Below the pieces are notes generated by a model, which saw nothing but the letters and a program-made list of their open reading frames with translations, had not been told where the DNA came from and ran no database searches. The position numbers and the translations under genes are program-made. Below, in pieces: positions 41,527-50,917 of a stretch of 64,000 nucleotides of DNA (its first letter is position 1; every line of letters starts with the position of its first letter). The stretch comes from Rhynchopus sp. YZ270_cl-10 (lineage: Eukaryota; Euglenozoa; Diplonemea; Diplonemida; Diplonemidae): NCBI GenBank assembly GCA_964035575.1, contig OZ037925.1:744001-808000 (forward strand), read 5' to 3'.

Positions 41527-43278
41527 GCGAGGTTGAGGAAACAAAGAAGGTTTCCTTATGCCACAACATGTTTTGTTGATGCTGCAAAGTAAATAAGGGT
41601 AGCAGGTCAGACCAGTTTTCCTTTTGAACATGTGTGCACGAGAGGCACGTTTTATCTTTTTTTTTATCGGTCCTGGGCTGTACCTTAAATTGCATCCGGG
41701 GTCCGTTCCTCCAGAAACTCTATGAAGGTGTTGACCGCTCGAACCGATGTCTCCTACCTGAGATATTACAAAACAGGAGGCGAGGAGGGGTATGCGGGGC
41801 GTTTTTGTGCCTTCAGGGTCTTTTTGCTTTTCAGCAACCCTGCCTCTCCTATATCACCAATGCATAGCCTTTGTCTTTCTGTTGGGGTATGCGGGACTTC
41901 CCCTAGTCCTCAGGGTCTAAACGCCCCTGCCCTCTTTTATGCAAGTTCACCCTGGCAGGGTATATAAATGCTGGGTCAGGCTGGCCCCCCTATGCTATGA
42001 TGGGTGCTCGCACCCGGAGCATAAATGGCCAGCGGTCAGGCCAGAGTCGCTCTGCGGAGTCTCTCTGCCACGCCTTTGGGTTACGGTGTGCTGCCTGTAA
42101 GGACGTCCATGTATATCCCTAAGAGAAAGGGTGAGGCCCAACTGTCGGTACAGCATGGGGCGCCAAGAGAGAGATGTTGTGACCCCCCGCCCACCCCTTT
42201 TTGTGTTTTTGGGTTTCTGCTCTCTTGTGTAGACTATCGTGCATCAAGCGTTGGGTGCAGCGAACTGCAGTACCTGTAAGCTCACAACTCCTCGACGGAA
42301 GGTGGGCCGCCGGCTGTCGAGCGGTTGTGAACCGCCCTCGTTCTCTTACGGTACGGGAAAGTCATTAGGTTTCCTTTTACATCTTCTGTTGTTGGCCGCA
42401 GGGTGTTTGTGCTTTCATCCGGATGGCTGGCATCGTACGTGGGTCAGTCGGAGGTGCCTGCATTAATAACTTCACTTTTTTTTATTGTTTTTCTCTTTCT
42501 ATGAATTTGTTTTTCTCTCTCTTCAGCATTAACCTGTCCTTTTTATGGTGCAGGTGATTTGTTGCGGGTTTATGGGTTTTATTGATTGCATGCGTCTGTG
42601 AAGAAGACGTTTTGTGCTTTCAACTTTAACCCCGCCCTCATTTTTTCCCCCTTCCCTTTTTTCTTCTTTTTTTCTTGATCAATTTTTCTGGTCCATATTT
42701 TTCCAAACACGGTATACATTTACATTTGTCTCCGCCACTCTTCCTTGTCTCTTCGTAGAGTGGCGAAGTTTTAACTTTTATACACAACCACATTTGACGT
42801 GACTAAGCAGCGAGAGGCTTAGGGTGCATCTTATCAACGTTTCTTTCTTTTTGGAAGTCAGACCAGAGTCCCGCGCTTTCATTTCAGCAAAGGACCCTGC
42901 CACACCCTGGGGAAAGGTGTGCTGTCTGTGTCCCCATGTATGGTCGTGCTTTTAATGTAAAAGGTACGCGGGGCGAAGCACAAGATGCTTCGTCCGTTCA
43001 AATCTATATTTTGATAATACACTGTCGTGAGAGGGCTGTGTGTTTCAACAAAATATTTCTCTTGTCTCGTTTATTTATGGTGAATCGTTTCAAAATAACA
43101 AAGCGAGCAGAGAAGTCTGTAGTGCATCTACACTATACCAAAATAACAAAACAATCTTCTTCATCTTCTTTATCACACAATCCATGCCACTTCCCCTCCT
43201 TCCGACCTCATTTCCCACCCCTCTCCACAGCACACACAGACACCTTCCCTCCCTCCTCTTCCTCCTTTTTCTAAAGCA
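41527..43278. other. Spacer with A-long repeat, H module and type I cassette
   Basis: In order: CACGAGAGGC word at 41637; a G/C-richer stretch 41700-42260 with TATATAAAT near 41960 and a sequence (41990-42170) that loosely resembles the type I cassette; A-long repeat 42269-42465; H module 42550-42848; type I cassette 42857-43080. No gene seen. Confidence 0.5.
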
Positions 43279-43743
43279 ATGCAACGTGGTCTCCGCCACC
43301 TTGCTCGCTGCGGCGTGAAAACGGTACACACAGCCTCCCGATGGAACGGCACTGCACCACCGCAGCAGCAGCAACAGCCACCCACCCCCGAGGAGGTTGC
43401 AGAGCACCAGGCGAAGCTTGCACAGGAGGTTGCAACAAGCAGGGCTGCACTGGAGAAGTTTGTTGCGAAGGAGCCTGTGTCGCGTACTCTTGCGTGGGCG
43501 AAGCTGTACCTCGCGCAATTCCTTCTTGCCTCTGGAGACAAAGAAGGTGCTAGCAGAGAACTGATTGAAGGGCTTGCTGTGCAGAAGCAGGTCGAACCGG
43601 ACACACTTTCCTACGCTCAGAACTGCATTTTTGTTGCAGGTGTTCTTGGTGCGGAGCTGAATCGTCACGACGAAGCGGCAGTGGTGAACAACGAGGCGAT
43701 TGCAATTCATAAAAAAATCATCACCGAAACGACAGTGTTCTGA
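43279..43743 (+). pseudogene. TPR-array copy 4, cut by an inserted block
   Basis: The first 152 codons match TPR protein 2 (FVAKEPVSRTLAWAKLYLAQ, NNEAIAIHKKIITETT). The match ends abruptly at about 43735, where the Polinton-like fragment starts, and the frame closes two codons later. A diverged piece of a TPR 3' end reappears at 47248-47400. So this copy kept its promoter side and perhaps its tail but lost the middle; if expressed it would give a presequence with a short helical stub. Confidence 0.75.
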
Positions 43744-44089
43744 AGTTCACTTGATAGTTAGCAGGTAGGGTGATCTTAATCTTCTGCAGGGCTAGGATGG
43801 GTTCGATTGTGATTTCGGATGGTATGTGGTCGTTGATCTCAGAGATGCTGTAGTTCCCGTCACCGAACACTATTGTCGACCATGAAGAACCGTTATCACG
43901 ACTCCACTCAAAGAAGTTGTTGCCTTGCTGCTGGATGATGTTTGTCCACGAGTAGTACTGACTGCTCTTGATGAGGCTTATCTCGTAGTTGTCACCTTCG
44001 TCAAGGTATATGGGAGGGTTGTATGCTACAGTGAAGTCAGTAGAGAGAGCTTCTCCTTCAGAGGATACAAAGAGTGAGAGTTGTTCCAT
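43721..44089 (-). CDS. Structural-type protein gene of the Polinton-like fragment
   Basis: Minus-strand part of the fossil element, about 122 codons reaching its left edge. Pattern IYLDEGDNYEISLIKSSQYY, then NNFFEWSRDNGSSWSTI and SEINDHIPSEI resembles a structural-type protein I associate with Polinton- and adinto-like genomes; that link is inference from memory. Confidence 0.5.
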   Translation of the reverse strand: MEQLSLFVSSEGEALSTDFTVAYNPPIYLDEGDNYEISLIKSSQYYSWTNIIQQQGNNFFEWSRDNGSSWSTIVFGDGNYSISEINDHIPSEITIEPILALQKIKITLPANYQVNFRTLSFR

Positions 44090-44091
44090 TT

Positions 44092-44814
44092 TTAGGAGTT
44101 GATTTCTTGTGTGAGGAGTTTATGTTCATCTACATTCATCTTGTTGTTGTTGAGAAGCCAGTCAAGGATATTGGCTGCTTCTTGTTTTATAGCCTGACTT
44201 GTGTTTCCTGCCTTCTTTCCTCCTATCAACAGCATCAGTCTATTCATTGCACCTGCTGTGTTCATTTGATACAGACTCGGGGTTTCACTCCTCGATGGTG
44301 CTTCGCTCCTGAGACCATTCCCAGTCTTACCTCGTTTACCCTTTCCTTTGGCACCTTTGTCTCCTTTGTTCCCCTTGTTCCCCTTCAACGCTGCGATTGA
44401 CTGTGTAAGTGAAGGAAATGTATCACCAGTGAAGGGTGTCAAATTCGCAGTCGGTCCCATATTCGGGGTCTGCATGCTACCCGTGTCCGTATGTGATAAA
44501 GCTTCTGTACCTTCTGTCTGGTCTGAAGCACCCGAGGATGTCATCGGTTGTGATGTGGATGTGGAGGTTGTCATCGGTTGTGATGGTATGTGTGATGTTG
44601 GTGCGAGAAGGTGTGCCAAGAAGTTATCGGTCTGCATACCCTCATCTGAAGTCGTGATCGGTGTGGGATCCTTCAGGGTTTCTTGTTCTTGTTTGTTGAG
44701 AGCATCAGATCGTTGGTGTGTTATGGAGTCCTTCAGTCTATCTATATCAAGAAGAAGCTTCTCGAGAGATGATGTGTTGTTCAGCTGCATTTTCTTATTG
44801 AAAATGATACACAA
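44092..44814 (-). CDS. Unassigned protein gene of the Polinton-like fragment
   Basis: Minus-strand part of the fossil element. Ser/Thr-rich middle, a short collagen-like GNKGNKGDKGAKGKGKRG run, and a helical C-terminus. A second Met at 44790 fits better as start because the divergent ATPase gene begins at 44804. No family recognised. Confidence 0.5.
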   Translation of the reverse strand: MCIIFNKKMQLNNTSSLEKLLLDIDRLKDSITHQRSDALNKQEQETLKDPTPITTSDEGMQTDNFLAHLLAPTSHIPSQPMTTSTSTSQPMTSSGASDQTEGTEALSHTDTGSMQTPNMGPTANLTPFTGDTFPSLTQSIAALKGNKGNKGDKGAKGKGKRGKTGNGLRSEAPSRSETPSLYQMNTAGAMNRLMLLIGGKKAGNTSQAIKQEAANILDWLLNNNKMNVDEHKLLTQEINS

Positions 44815-45544
44815 TTACGTTACGAAGAATGATGCACCCGAGGATGATGAACACTCAAAGCTTCTCCCGTCATGGCCGTTCAGGATGTTGTCTGTCGGAT
44901 CTTCTGGGTGTGGGAAGAGCACAGTGATGGGGAACATGCTGATGAACAAGGAGTTGAAGTTACCGTTTGACAGGGTCTTCGTAATCAGCACAACACTACA
45001 CCAACCGATCTACCAGGTTATGATGAAGCACTTTGCAGACATAGACGAGACGATACGAAGTGAGCTGGAACGGGAGTTGAAGAAGAAGAAGGTGAGTGAG
45101 GAGAAGATCGACGAGACCTTAGAAGCATTGAAGCCAACAGCAGAGTTCTTCGACAGTGCGGATGAGTTTGATGTGGAGGACCTAGACGCAAATCAGAAGA
45201 ACCTTGTGTTGTTGGATGACATTGTGATGGAGAAGAAACAGAGAGACTTCATCGACCTGTATGTACGTGGACGGCATCGCAACATCTCACCTGTCTACTT
45301 GAGCCAGAGCTTCTATGACACCCCAAAGGCTATCCGACAGAACTGCAGCTGCTTCCTCCTGTTCAACCTCAACAAGAAGGAGAGACGGATGATAGCGACG
45401 TCGTGCAGTGACCTTGAGCCTGATGAGTTCAACAGTTTGTTTGATGGTCTGCCCCGGTACAACTTCGTCATGATCGATAACCAGCCTGTTGTTCCTGAAC
45501 TAAAGTATCGTCGGAACTTTGATGAGATTGTATTTCCGGGATGA
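44804..45544 (+). CDS. Packaging-type (A32 / FtsK-HerA) ATPase of the Polinton-like fragment
   Basis: Plus-strand part of the fossil element, 246 aa. Walker A region GSSGCGKSTVMGN, Walker B region NLVLLDDIV, and a YVRGRHRNISPVYLSQSFYD stretch typical of the genome-packaging ATPases of Polintons, virophages and nucleocytoplasmic viruses. It identifies the element's family. Confidence 0.8.
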   Translation: MIHNYVTKNDAPEDDEHSKLLPSWPFRMLSVGSSGCGKSTVMGNMLMNKELKLPFDRVFVISTTLHQPIYQVMMKHFADIDETIRSELERELKKKKVSEEKIDETLEALKPTAEFFDSADEFDVEDLDANQKNLVLLDDIVMEKKQRDFIDLYVRGRHRNISPVYLSQSFYDTPKAIRQNCSCFLLFNLNKKERRMIATSCSDLEPDEFNSLFDGLPRYNFVMIDNQPVVPELKYRRNFDEIVFPG

Positions 45545-45557
45545 TAAGAGAAAAGAC

Positions 45558-45689
45558 ATGTCTGACAAAACAGCAACAACGAAGACTAGAGACGTGAGCT
45601 CAAGTGGAAGTGTTGGGAGCAAGATAGTGACTATTATGTGTTGCAGAAGCAAATGCGTTGGGAACCCTAATGTGGTGGTCAAGCGATAG
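45558..45689 (+). other. Short frame after the ATPase
   Basis: A 43-codon frame (SDKTATTKTRDVSSSGSVGS at its start) 14 bases after the ATPase stop. It may be part of the Polinton-like fragment or chance. Confidence 0.2.
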
Positions 45690-45899
45690 GTATTGTTGTC
45701 AGGCCAGGCTTCCGTCTGCTACATCCTTCTTTGCGAAGAGGTGTACTGTCTGCCTTTTGTGTATGCTTAGATATGTACAAACAAACGAGCTCTCTCCCAG
45801 CCCCTCTTTTTTTTGATTCTCCTCTACCCTCCTCATCCTCTACCTCTCTCTAATCACACAGACTCACTACAGCTTTACAAGTAACAACACAAACACACA

Positions 45900-47196
45900 A
45901 TGCATCGGAACCTGTTCGCACGTATCATCAGGTTACCAACACCTGTCGCGCGGTCGTTCTCAGTTAGCTCGGTGCTGTCACAGAAGAGCATCGACCTGAC
46001 TCACTTTAGGAAGGCGGGGGGGGGACTTCACCCCACTAGCAAGTGGCACCTTGACTGGGCGGAACCCTTTTGCGACCTTACATTTAAGACTGGGCTCGGG
46101 TTCCCCAAGGACTACCTCGATACCATCGACTTGTTCCCGGCAGAGAGAGTGTTTGCCGAGTGCCCTGCCAGAAAGGATGACATCTTGAGTGGAGAGTGGA
46201 AGCCGGACCTGAAGGGTGTGCGGGAGAGAAGCTTGGATCATGTCGAGAAGAGTGTCAGGAGCACCTTCGTAAAGCTGCAGCAAGTCCTCCATCAGCATAT
46301 TCCTGATGAAACCCTGCCAAAAGTCTCAGTGTCTGAAGCTTCGGAGAAGTTCCCGGATGTGTTGGCCATGCGATTGATGATCTTATGTGGCTTCGATGAT
46401 GACGGGTTCACGATCACCTGCCAACCAATCGCTTTCAAGTTTGCCGGGATGCCGATCAACAGCGAGGCTGACGTTTACGTAGCAAAACGCCACAGCGAAA
46501 CATCACATCAAATTGTGTTCATCTGGGAGGACAAACTGTCGAAGGACGAAACAGGCAAGCTGAAAGTGACTAAGGGGATGCTGGAGCGCTCTGCTGCTCA
46601 AATCATCGGGGAGATGATTTCAGCGCACTACCGGAACAAGACGAGGAAGTATGAGCCATGTGAGGTGTACTCAGTCCGCCTGATCGACCACATGGTTGCC
46701 TTCTTCAAGCTGGAGATGACCGCAGCGCAGATCGAGGACGTGTGCGAGAAGGGTGTCATCCCAGATTCCAAGCTGCAGGTATTAACTTGCCTTTTCCCCC
46801 CCGTATCAACAAAATTACTCTACCCCACGGGTGGAGATCTGTCGCCTTTGTGCTTCCCGAATCAAAAGGTTTAGACGCAGGTTGTCCTCAACACTTAAGA
46901 AAAGCTTTTATTATTACTTCACAGAGTTCAATTCTGTCATGAATATTATTTTTTATTGTACTTCCTACTCTTTGTTTTGACAGGTCGAGTACGTCCCGAT
47001 GGATGCGCTGATTCCTGGTGAGGACTACGGAGTGAGTCTACTGAGCCCTGTGGGAAGGACCTGGTTTGTGCAGATGATGGCGTGTATCCGTGCTGAGATC
47101 CTGAAGCGTGAGATCCCGAAGTGTGAGTTTCCTTCATCATCGCCAAAGCCGAAGTCGGATGCAATTGAGAAAGATCCTGATCCGAGCAAACTCTAG
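45900..47196 (+). CDS. Nuclease-like (PD-(D/E)XK pattern) protein with presequence, two exons
   Basis: Exons 45900-46778 and 46984-47196 give 363 aa. The start MHRNLFARIIRLPTPVARSF is basic and without acids, as in mitochondrial presequences. Residues about 180-240 carry a pattern of the PD-(D/E)XK nuclease superfamily: Asp191 in INSEADVYVA, then Glu210-Asp211-Lys212 in IVFIWEDK, then Gln234 in a following helix. This recalls nuclease-like domains of Crinkler/RHS-type proteins found in many protists and in selfish genes. I see no second domain. The spliced structure and TGA-free frame support a real gene. It lies between the Polinton-like fragment and a TPR tail relic, so it may have arrived with the inserted block. 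Superfamily call is tentative. Confidence 0.6.
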
Positions 47197-47247
47197 CCTC
47201 GCAAAAGTTTGTTCGGAAATAAGAGGGAGCACTGACTCGCGAACTGT

Positions 47248-47400
47248 TAGACTTAACAGGATTCACAGAATGAGCAGAGGCACGGATACATGCCCTCATG
47301 GCAATGGCCTAGCACGAAACGGCCAACCCCCAAAGTGTGGAGGAGAAGAAAGAGGAGAAGTGAGCGAGGTTCAGGAAACAAAGGGGTGTCGGTAGTTTGA
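47248..47400 (+). pseudogene. TPR 3'-end relic
   Basis: GTTAGACTTAACAGGATTCA to CCTCATGGCAATGGCCTAGC resembles the last coding codons of the array genes, followed by a nearly exact 3' flank (CGAAACGGCCAACCCCCAAA, GAGCGAGGTTCAGGAAACAA, GGGGTGTCGGTAGTTTGAGT). The coding part is more diverged than the flank. Confidence 0.65.
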
Positions 47401-49075
47401 GTGGATCCAGCCCAGGGAACATGAATACCGTAAACGTTAAACATTAGACCATGAAATGTGAGCTATGTTTGTGGTGCATGTTAAGCCTGTAGTGCAGTGG
47501 AGTGTAGAAAGGGGAAATGGGTTGATGGGAGAAAAGAGTAAAACACAAGAGAGGGTATTGCTGTTTGTTTATGACGGGGTAGGGGAGATGCGTTCGGATG
47601 AAGCCTGGTATGAGGGGACGGAGGGTGGGGAAAGCAAAAACAACGAAATATACAAAATGCAAATGAGTGAAGAAAGTGGAACACAAGGAGGAACAAGGAA
47701 AGCAAGGGAACGTAAAACAGAAGGCTGAGGGGAGCAATGTGGAAATATCACGAAATAACTTGGAAATACCATGGGGTGATTTGGGGTATCTTTGTTCCGG
47801 AAAATTCATTCGCGATTCTGGTGTGGCTCAAAACCCCCTCAGTCCACCGCAAAATAATCACAAAAGAAGTACAAAAAATACACTTTATGGGATGAGCCAC
47901 ACCAGATTCGCATAAATTCACAAAGCATTCACAAATAAGTCATAGCGGGGAAATAAATATATGTGACACACCGGTAACGCCCATAACACTGAAATAACGC
48001 TTTTTGGTCCATTGTTTCTAAATGATCGCAAGAGACTATGGGGTTGGATGTGTGGGAGTATTGTGTCAAGCCTGTAGTGCAGTGGAGTGTAGAAAGGGGA
48101 AATGAGTTGATGGGAAAAAAGAGTAAAACACAAGAGAGGGTATTGCTGTTTGTTTATGAAGGGGTAGGGGAGATGCGTTCGGATGAAGCCTGGCATGAGG
48201 GGACGGAGGGTGGGGAAATCAATAACAACGAAAGATACAAAATGCAAATGAGTGAAGAAAGTGGAACACAAGGAGGAACAAGGAAAGCAAGGGAACGTAA
48301 AGCAAAACGCTGTAAGGGGAGCAATGTGAACAACCTGGTCCCGATGGAGTCTCCCCTTTGGTCAGGGTCAGCTGCGAGAATACTTTCGAAGTGCGAGAAG
48401 GCGTCACAGGAGGTGAAGGAACGGACGGGTTTGAAGGGTGGAGAGAACAACACTGGAGCTGCACAGCCAGACCGTGCAGCCTGCTGTAACTAAGAACCAA
48501 CCAACCATAGGCAAAAATCACCAGACCATAAAAAACCCCAAATAAAACTGAACCAACATGGCCAGAACTTTCGGCCATAAATTGGGAACTTGGAAGATTA
48601 TTTGGTTCCAGATTCTTCTGTTTATCTGTATCCCTCATTGAACTGTTATCATACGAGGCCAACTGCTTCCATGGAGCAGAGAGTGTAAATACTGAAGCAA
48701 AGTGTGCCCCTGTGTGGAGTGCAGTGTGGGTGTCAAGTGTGATTGGTCCTTGTGAGGCAGGGCAAGGCTTGTCGCCTCATTTGGTTGAAAAGGGGGAAAT
48801 GGTGGCGCTTCTCCCGAAGGCGAAAAGCGGATAAATGACCCCATTGCAAAGCTCTCCTCCCAACAAAAGTGCAACCTTTTCTCTGAAGAAAAAAAGGGGT
48901 AAGAAGAATGTAGTGCATTCTACACTATTGCAAACTATAATAAAACAGTGTCTTCTTCATCTTCTTCATCACACATTCCATGCCACTTCCCCTCCTTCCG
49001 ACCTCATTTCCCACCCCTCTCCACAGCACACACAGACACCTTCCCTCCCTCCTCTTCCGCCTTTTTTCGAAAGCA
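47401..49075. other. Spacer with 260-bp direct repeats, fold-back element and type II cassette
   Basis: 47482-47740 and 48066-48330 are direct repeats of about 260 bases differing at few positions, about 330 bases apart. Between them is a fold-back element 47812-47911 with ends GCGATTCTGGTGTGGCTCA and the inverse. The type II cassette starts near 48710 and leads into the TPR gene at 49076. No gene recognised. Confidence 0.5.
47812..47911. mobile_element. Fold-back mini-element with 19-bp inverted ends
   Basis: Left GCGATTCTGGTGTGGCTCA and right TGAGCCACACCAGATTCGC pair at 18 of 19 positions; about 60 bases between. Related by the GGTGTGGCT core to 2601-2656 and 26950-27025. Confidence 0.6.
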
Positions 49076-50917
49076 ATGCGCCACCTTGCTCGCTGCGGCG
49101 TGAAAACGGTACGCACAGCCTCCCGATGGAGCGGCACTGCACCACCGCAGCAGCAGCAGCAACAGCTACCCACCCCCGAGCAGATTGCAGAGCACCAGGC
49201 GAAGTTTGCACAGGAGGTTGCAACAAGAACGGCTGCACTGGAGGAGGCTGTTGCAAAGGAGCCTGTGTCGCGTGCTGTTGCGTGGGCGAAGCTGCACCTA
49301 GGAGAATCCCTTCTTAACTCTGGAGACAAAAAAGGTGCTGGGAGAGAACTGAAGGAAGGTCTTGCTGTGCTGAAGCAGGTCGAACCGGACACACTTTCCT
49401 ACGCTCGGTCCTGCATTTCTGTTGCAGATATTCTTGCTAAGGAGCTGGATCGTTATTACGAAGCGGCAGTGCTGATGCACGAGGCCATGGAACTTCATGA
49501 GAAACTCATCACCGAAACGACAGACCCAACGGAACTGTCTGAGATGTACTTCACCGTGGCGAAGTGGGAGCTGCGGAAGGGGGAGTATGATGCGGCAGAA
49601 ATCTCGTTTGATAAGTGCTGCAAGAATATCGTGGACATAGGCTTAACGGAGGAAGACACAAAGCTGCTGATTGCACACAAACAGTACGACCTGGCCTCAC
49701 TCTTACGCCTTCGCAACGAAGGCCGCCGTGCAATCCGATACTACATGGGGGCACTTCTGATCCTCGAATTCCATGCCCCCAATGATCAAGTCACAGCAGA
49801 TGCCATGTACTGGTACTGTGTTCTGATCCACGCAAACACATATGATGGAGTGGAAAACACGGAGATAAAAGAGGAATCGGAGCTGCAGGCGATTGGAATG
49901 TGCCACAAAATATTGAAGATGCAGGTGACCAAGCCAGGGAGCAGGAAGGAGGGGGCCATCTGCAGTGTTCTGGGGGGATTGTACTTCAAAGTGGGTCTTT
50001 ACGCACGTGCGCTTGAGTTTCGACAGTGTGCTCTGAAGATCCAGGAGGCTGACGGAGAGACGGGTACTATCATTGCAGCCACCCTGCACGCCTTGGTACC
50101 GATCTACATGGAGTTAGGCAGAAGGGAAGAGGCAGAACGAACAGCGACACGGATGAAGACCCTCATGCCAACGGTCCAGGCCAAGCACAACAAGGCGAAC
50201 CCCCAAAGTGTGGGGGAGAACGAAACAACGGATCCAATGAAACTGATGCAGGAGGAGCTGGAGAACGGACAGTATGACGAGGCGGAGATTACATGTGAGA
50301 AGTGCTGCGACATTATCGCGAGAAGGAACCAAACGGAGGAAGACACAACGCTGATGGTTGCAGAGCACTACTGTCTCATTGCATACGTCTTCCTGATGAA
50401 AGGCGAATACCACCGTGCCCTCAAATACAACATGAAGGCGATTCCAGTCTTCGAGACATACGCACCCAAAGAAGAAGCCACAGCAATACTGTACTACAGG
50501 ACTTCCCAGGCCCATGCAGGCATAGCCCAGGGAGAGGAAAACGCAGAGACAAAGAAGGCAGCCGAGTTGGATGCGATCAAAATGTGTCACAAAAGCTTGG
50601 ACATCGCGCAGGGGATCAAGAGGGCGAGCAAACGGCCGAGCATCAATGCACTGTTCTCGGGGAGTAGGAAGGAGGCGGACATCTGCAATGTCCTGGCGCA
50701 GTTGTACCACGCGCAGGGCCTTTCCACGCGTGCGCTTGAGTTTCGAGAGCGTGCTCTGAAGATCTACGACGCTGTTGATGATGTTGGTGTTGAAGCGCGG
50801 GGCACTGTTATTGTAGAAATCCTGTCCGCCTTGGTGCCGCTCTACAAGGAGTTAGGCAGAACGGAAGACGCAGAACGAACAGAGGCAAGGATGAAGACCC
50901 TCATGGCAACGGCCTAG
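49076..50917 (+). CDS. TPR-array protein 5, two-module form, 613 aa
   Basis: Start lacks the first MQRGL part of its sisters and begins MRHLARCGVKTVRTASRW, still presequence-like. 6 Gln, then two TPR modules: first with LNSGDKKGAGRELKEGLAVL, VAKWELRKGEYDAAEISFDK, ALEFRQCALKIQEADGE; second with LENGQYDEAEITCEKCC, KYNMKAIPVFETYAPKEEAT, and a private insert (RASKRPSINALFSGSRKEAD) shared only with protein 7. Ends in the family block LGRTEDAERTEARMKTLMAT and stops at TAG; here the tail after the stop is missing. It is the most diverged two-module member in its first module. Type II cassette upstream. Confidence 0.82.
   Translation: MRHLARCGVKTVRTASRWSGTAPPQQQQQQLPTPEQIAEHQAKFAQEVATRTAALEEAVAKEPVSRAVAWAKLHLGESLLNSGDKKGAGRELKEGLAVLKQVEPDTLSYARSCISVADILAKELDRYYEAAVLMHEAMELHEKLITETTDPTELSEMYFTVAKWELRKGEYDAAEISFDKCCKNIVDIGLTEEDTKLLIAHKQYDLASLLRLRNEGRRAIRYYMGALLILEFHAPNDQVTADAMYWYCVLIHANTYDGVENTEIKEESELQAIGMCHKILKMQVTKPGSRKEGAICSVLGGLYFKVGLYARALEFRQCALKIQEADGETGTIIAATLHALVPIYMELGRREEAERTATRMKTLMPTVQAKHNKANPQSVGENETTDPMKLMQEELENGQYDEAEITCEKCCDIIARRNQTEEDTTLMVAEHYCLIAYVFLMKGEYHRALKYNMKAIPVFETYAPKEEATAILYYRTSQAHAGIAQGEENAETKKAAELDAIKMCHKSLDIAQGIKRASKRPSINALFSGSRKEADICNVLAQLYHAQGLSTRALEFRERALKIYDAVDDVGVEARGTVIVEILSALVPLYKELGRTEDAERTEARMKTLMATA

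Larger units (their letters stand above)
43735..45690. mobile_element. Polinton-like (Maverick / PLV type) element fragment
   Basis: A virus-like fossil about 2 kb long sitting in a TPR gene copy. Parts: a structural-type gene and a second unassigned gene on the minus strand, and a packaging-type ATPase on the plus strand, with a short frame after it. Complete Polintons are 15-20 kb with polymerase B, integrase, protease and capsid genes; none of these is here, and no terminal inverted repeats were found, so it is a fragment. The parts that are present look open, with no obvious breaks, so the insertion seems fairly recent. The right edge is uncertain (about 45690-45720). Confidence 0.75.

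Noticed and set aside
44348-44803. Upstream extension of the ATPase frame
   Set aside because: It is antisense to the neighbouring minus-strand gene of the same fossil fragment; the Met at 44804 fits the family start.
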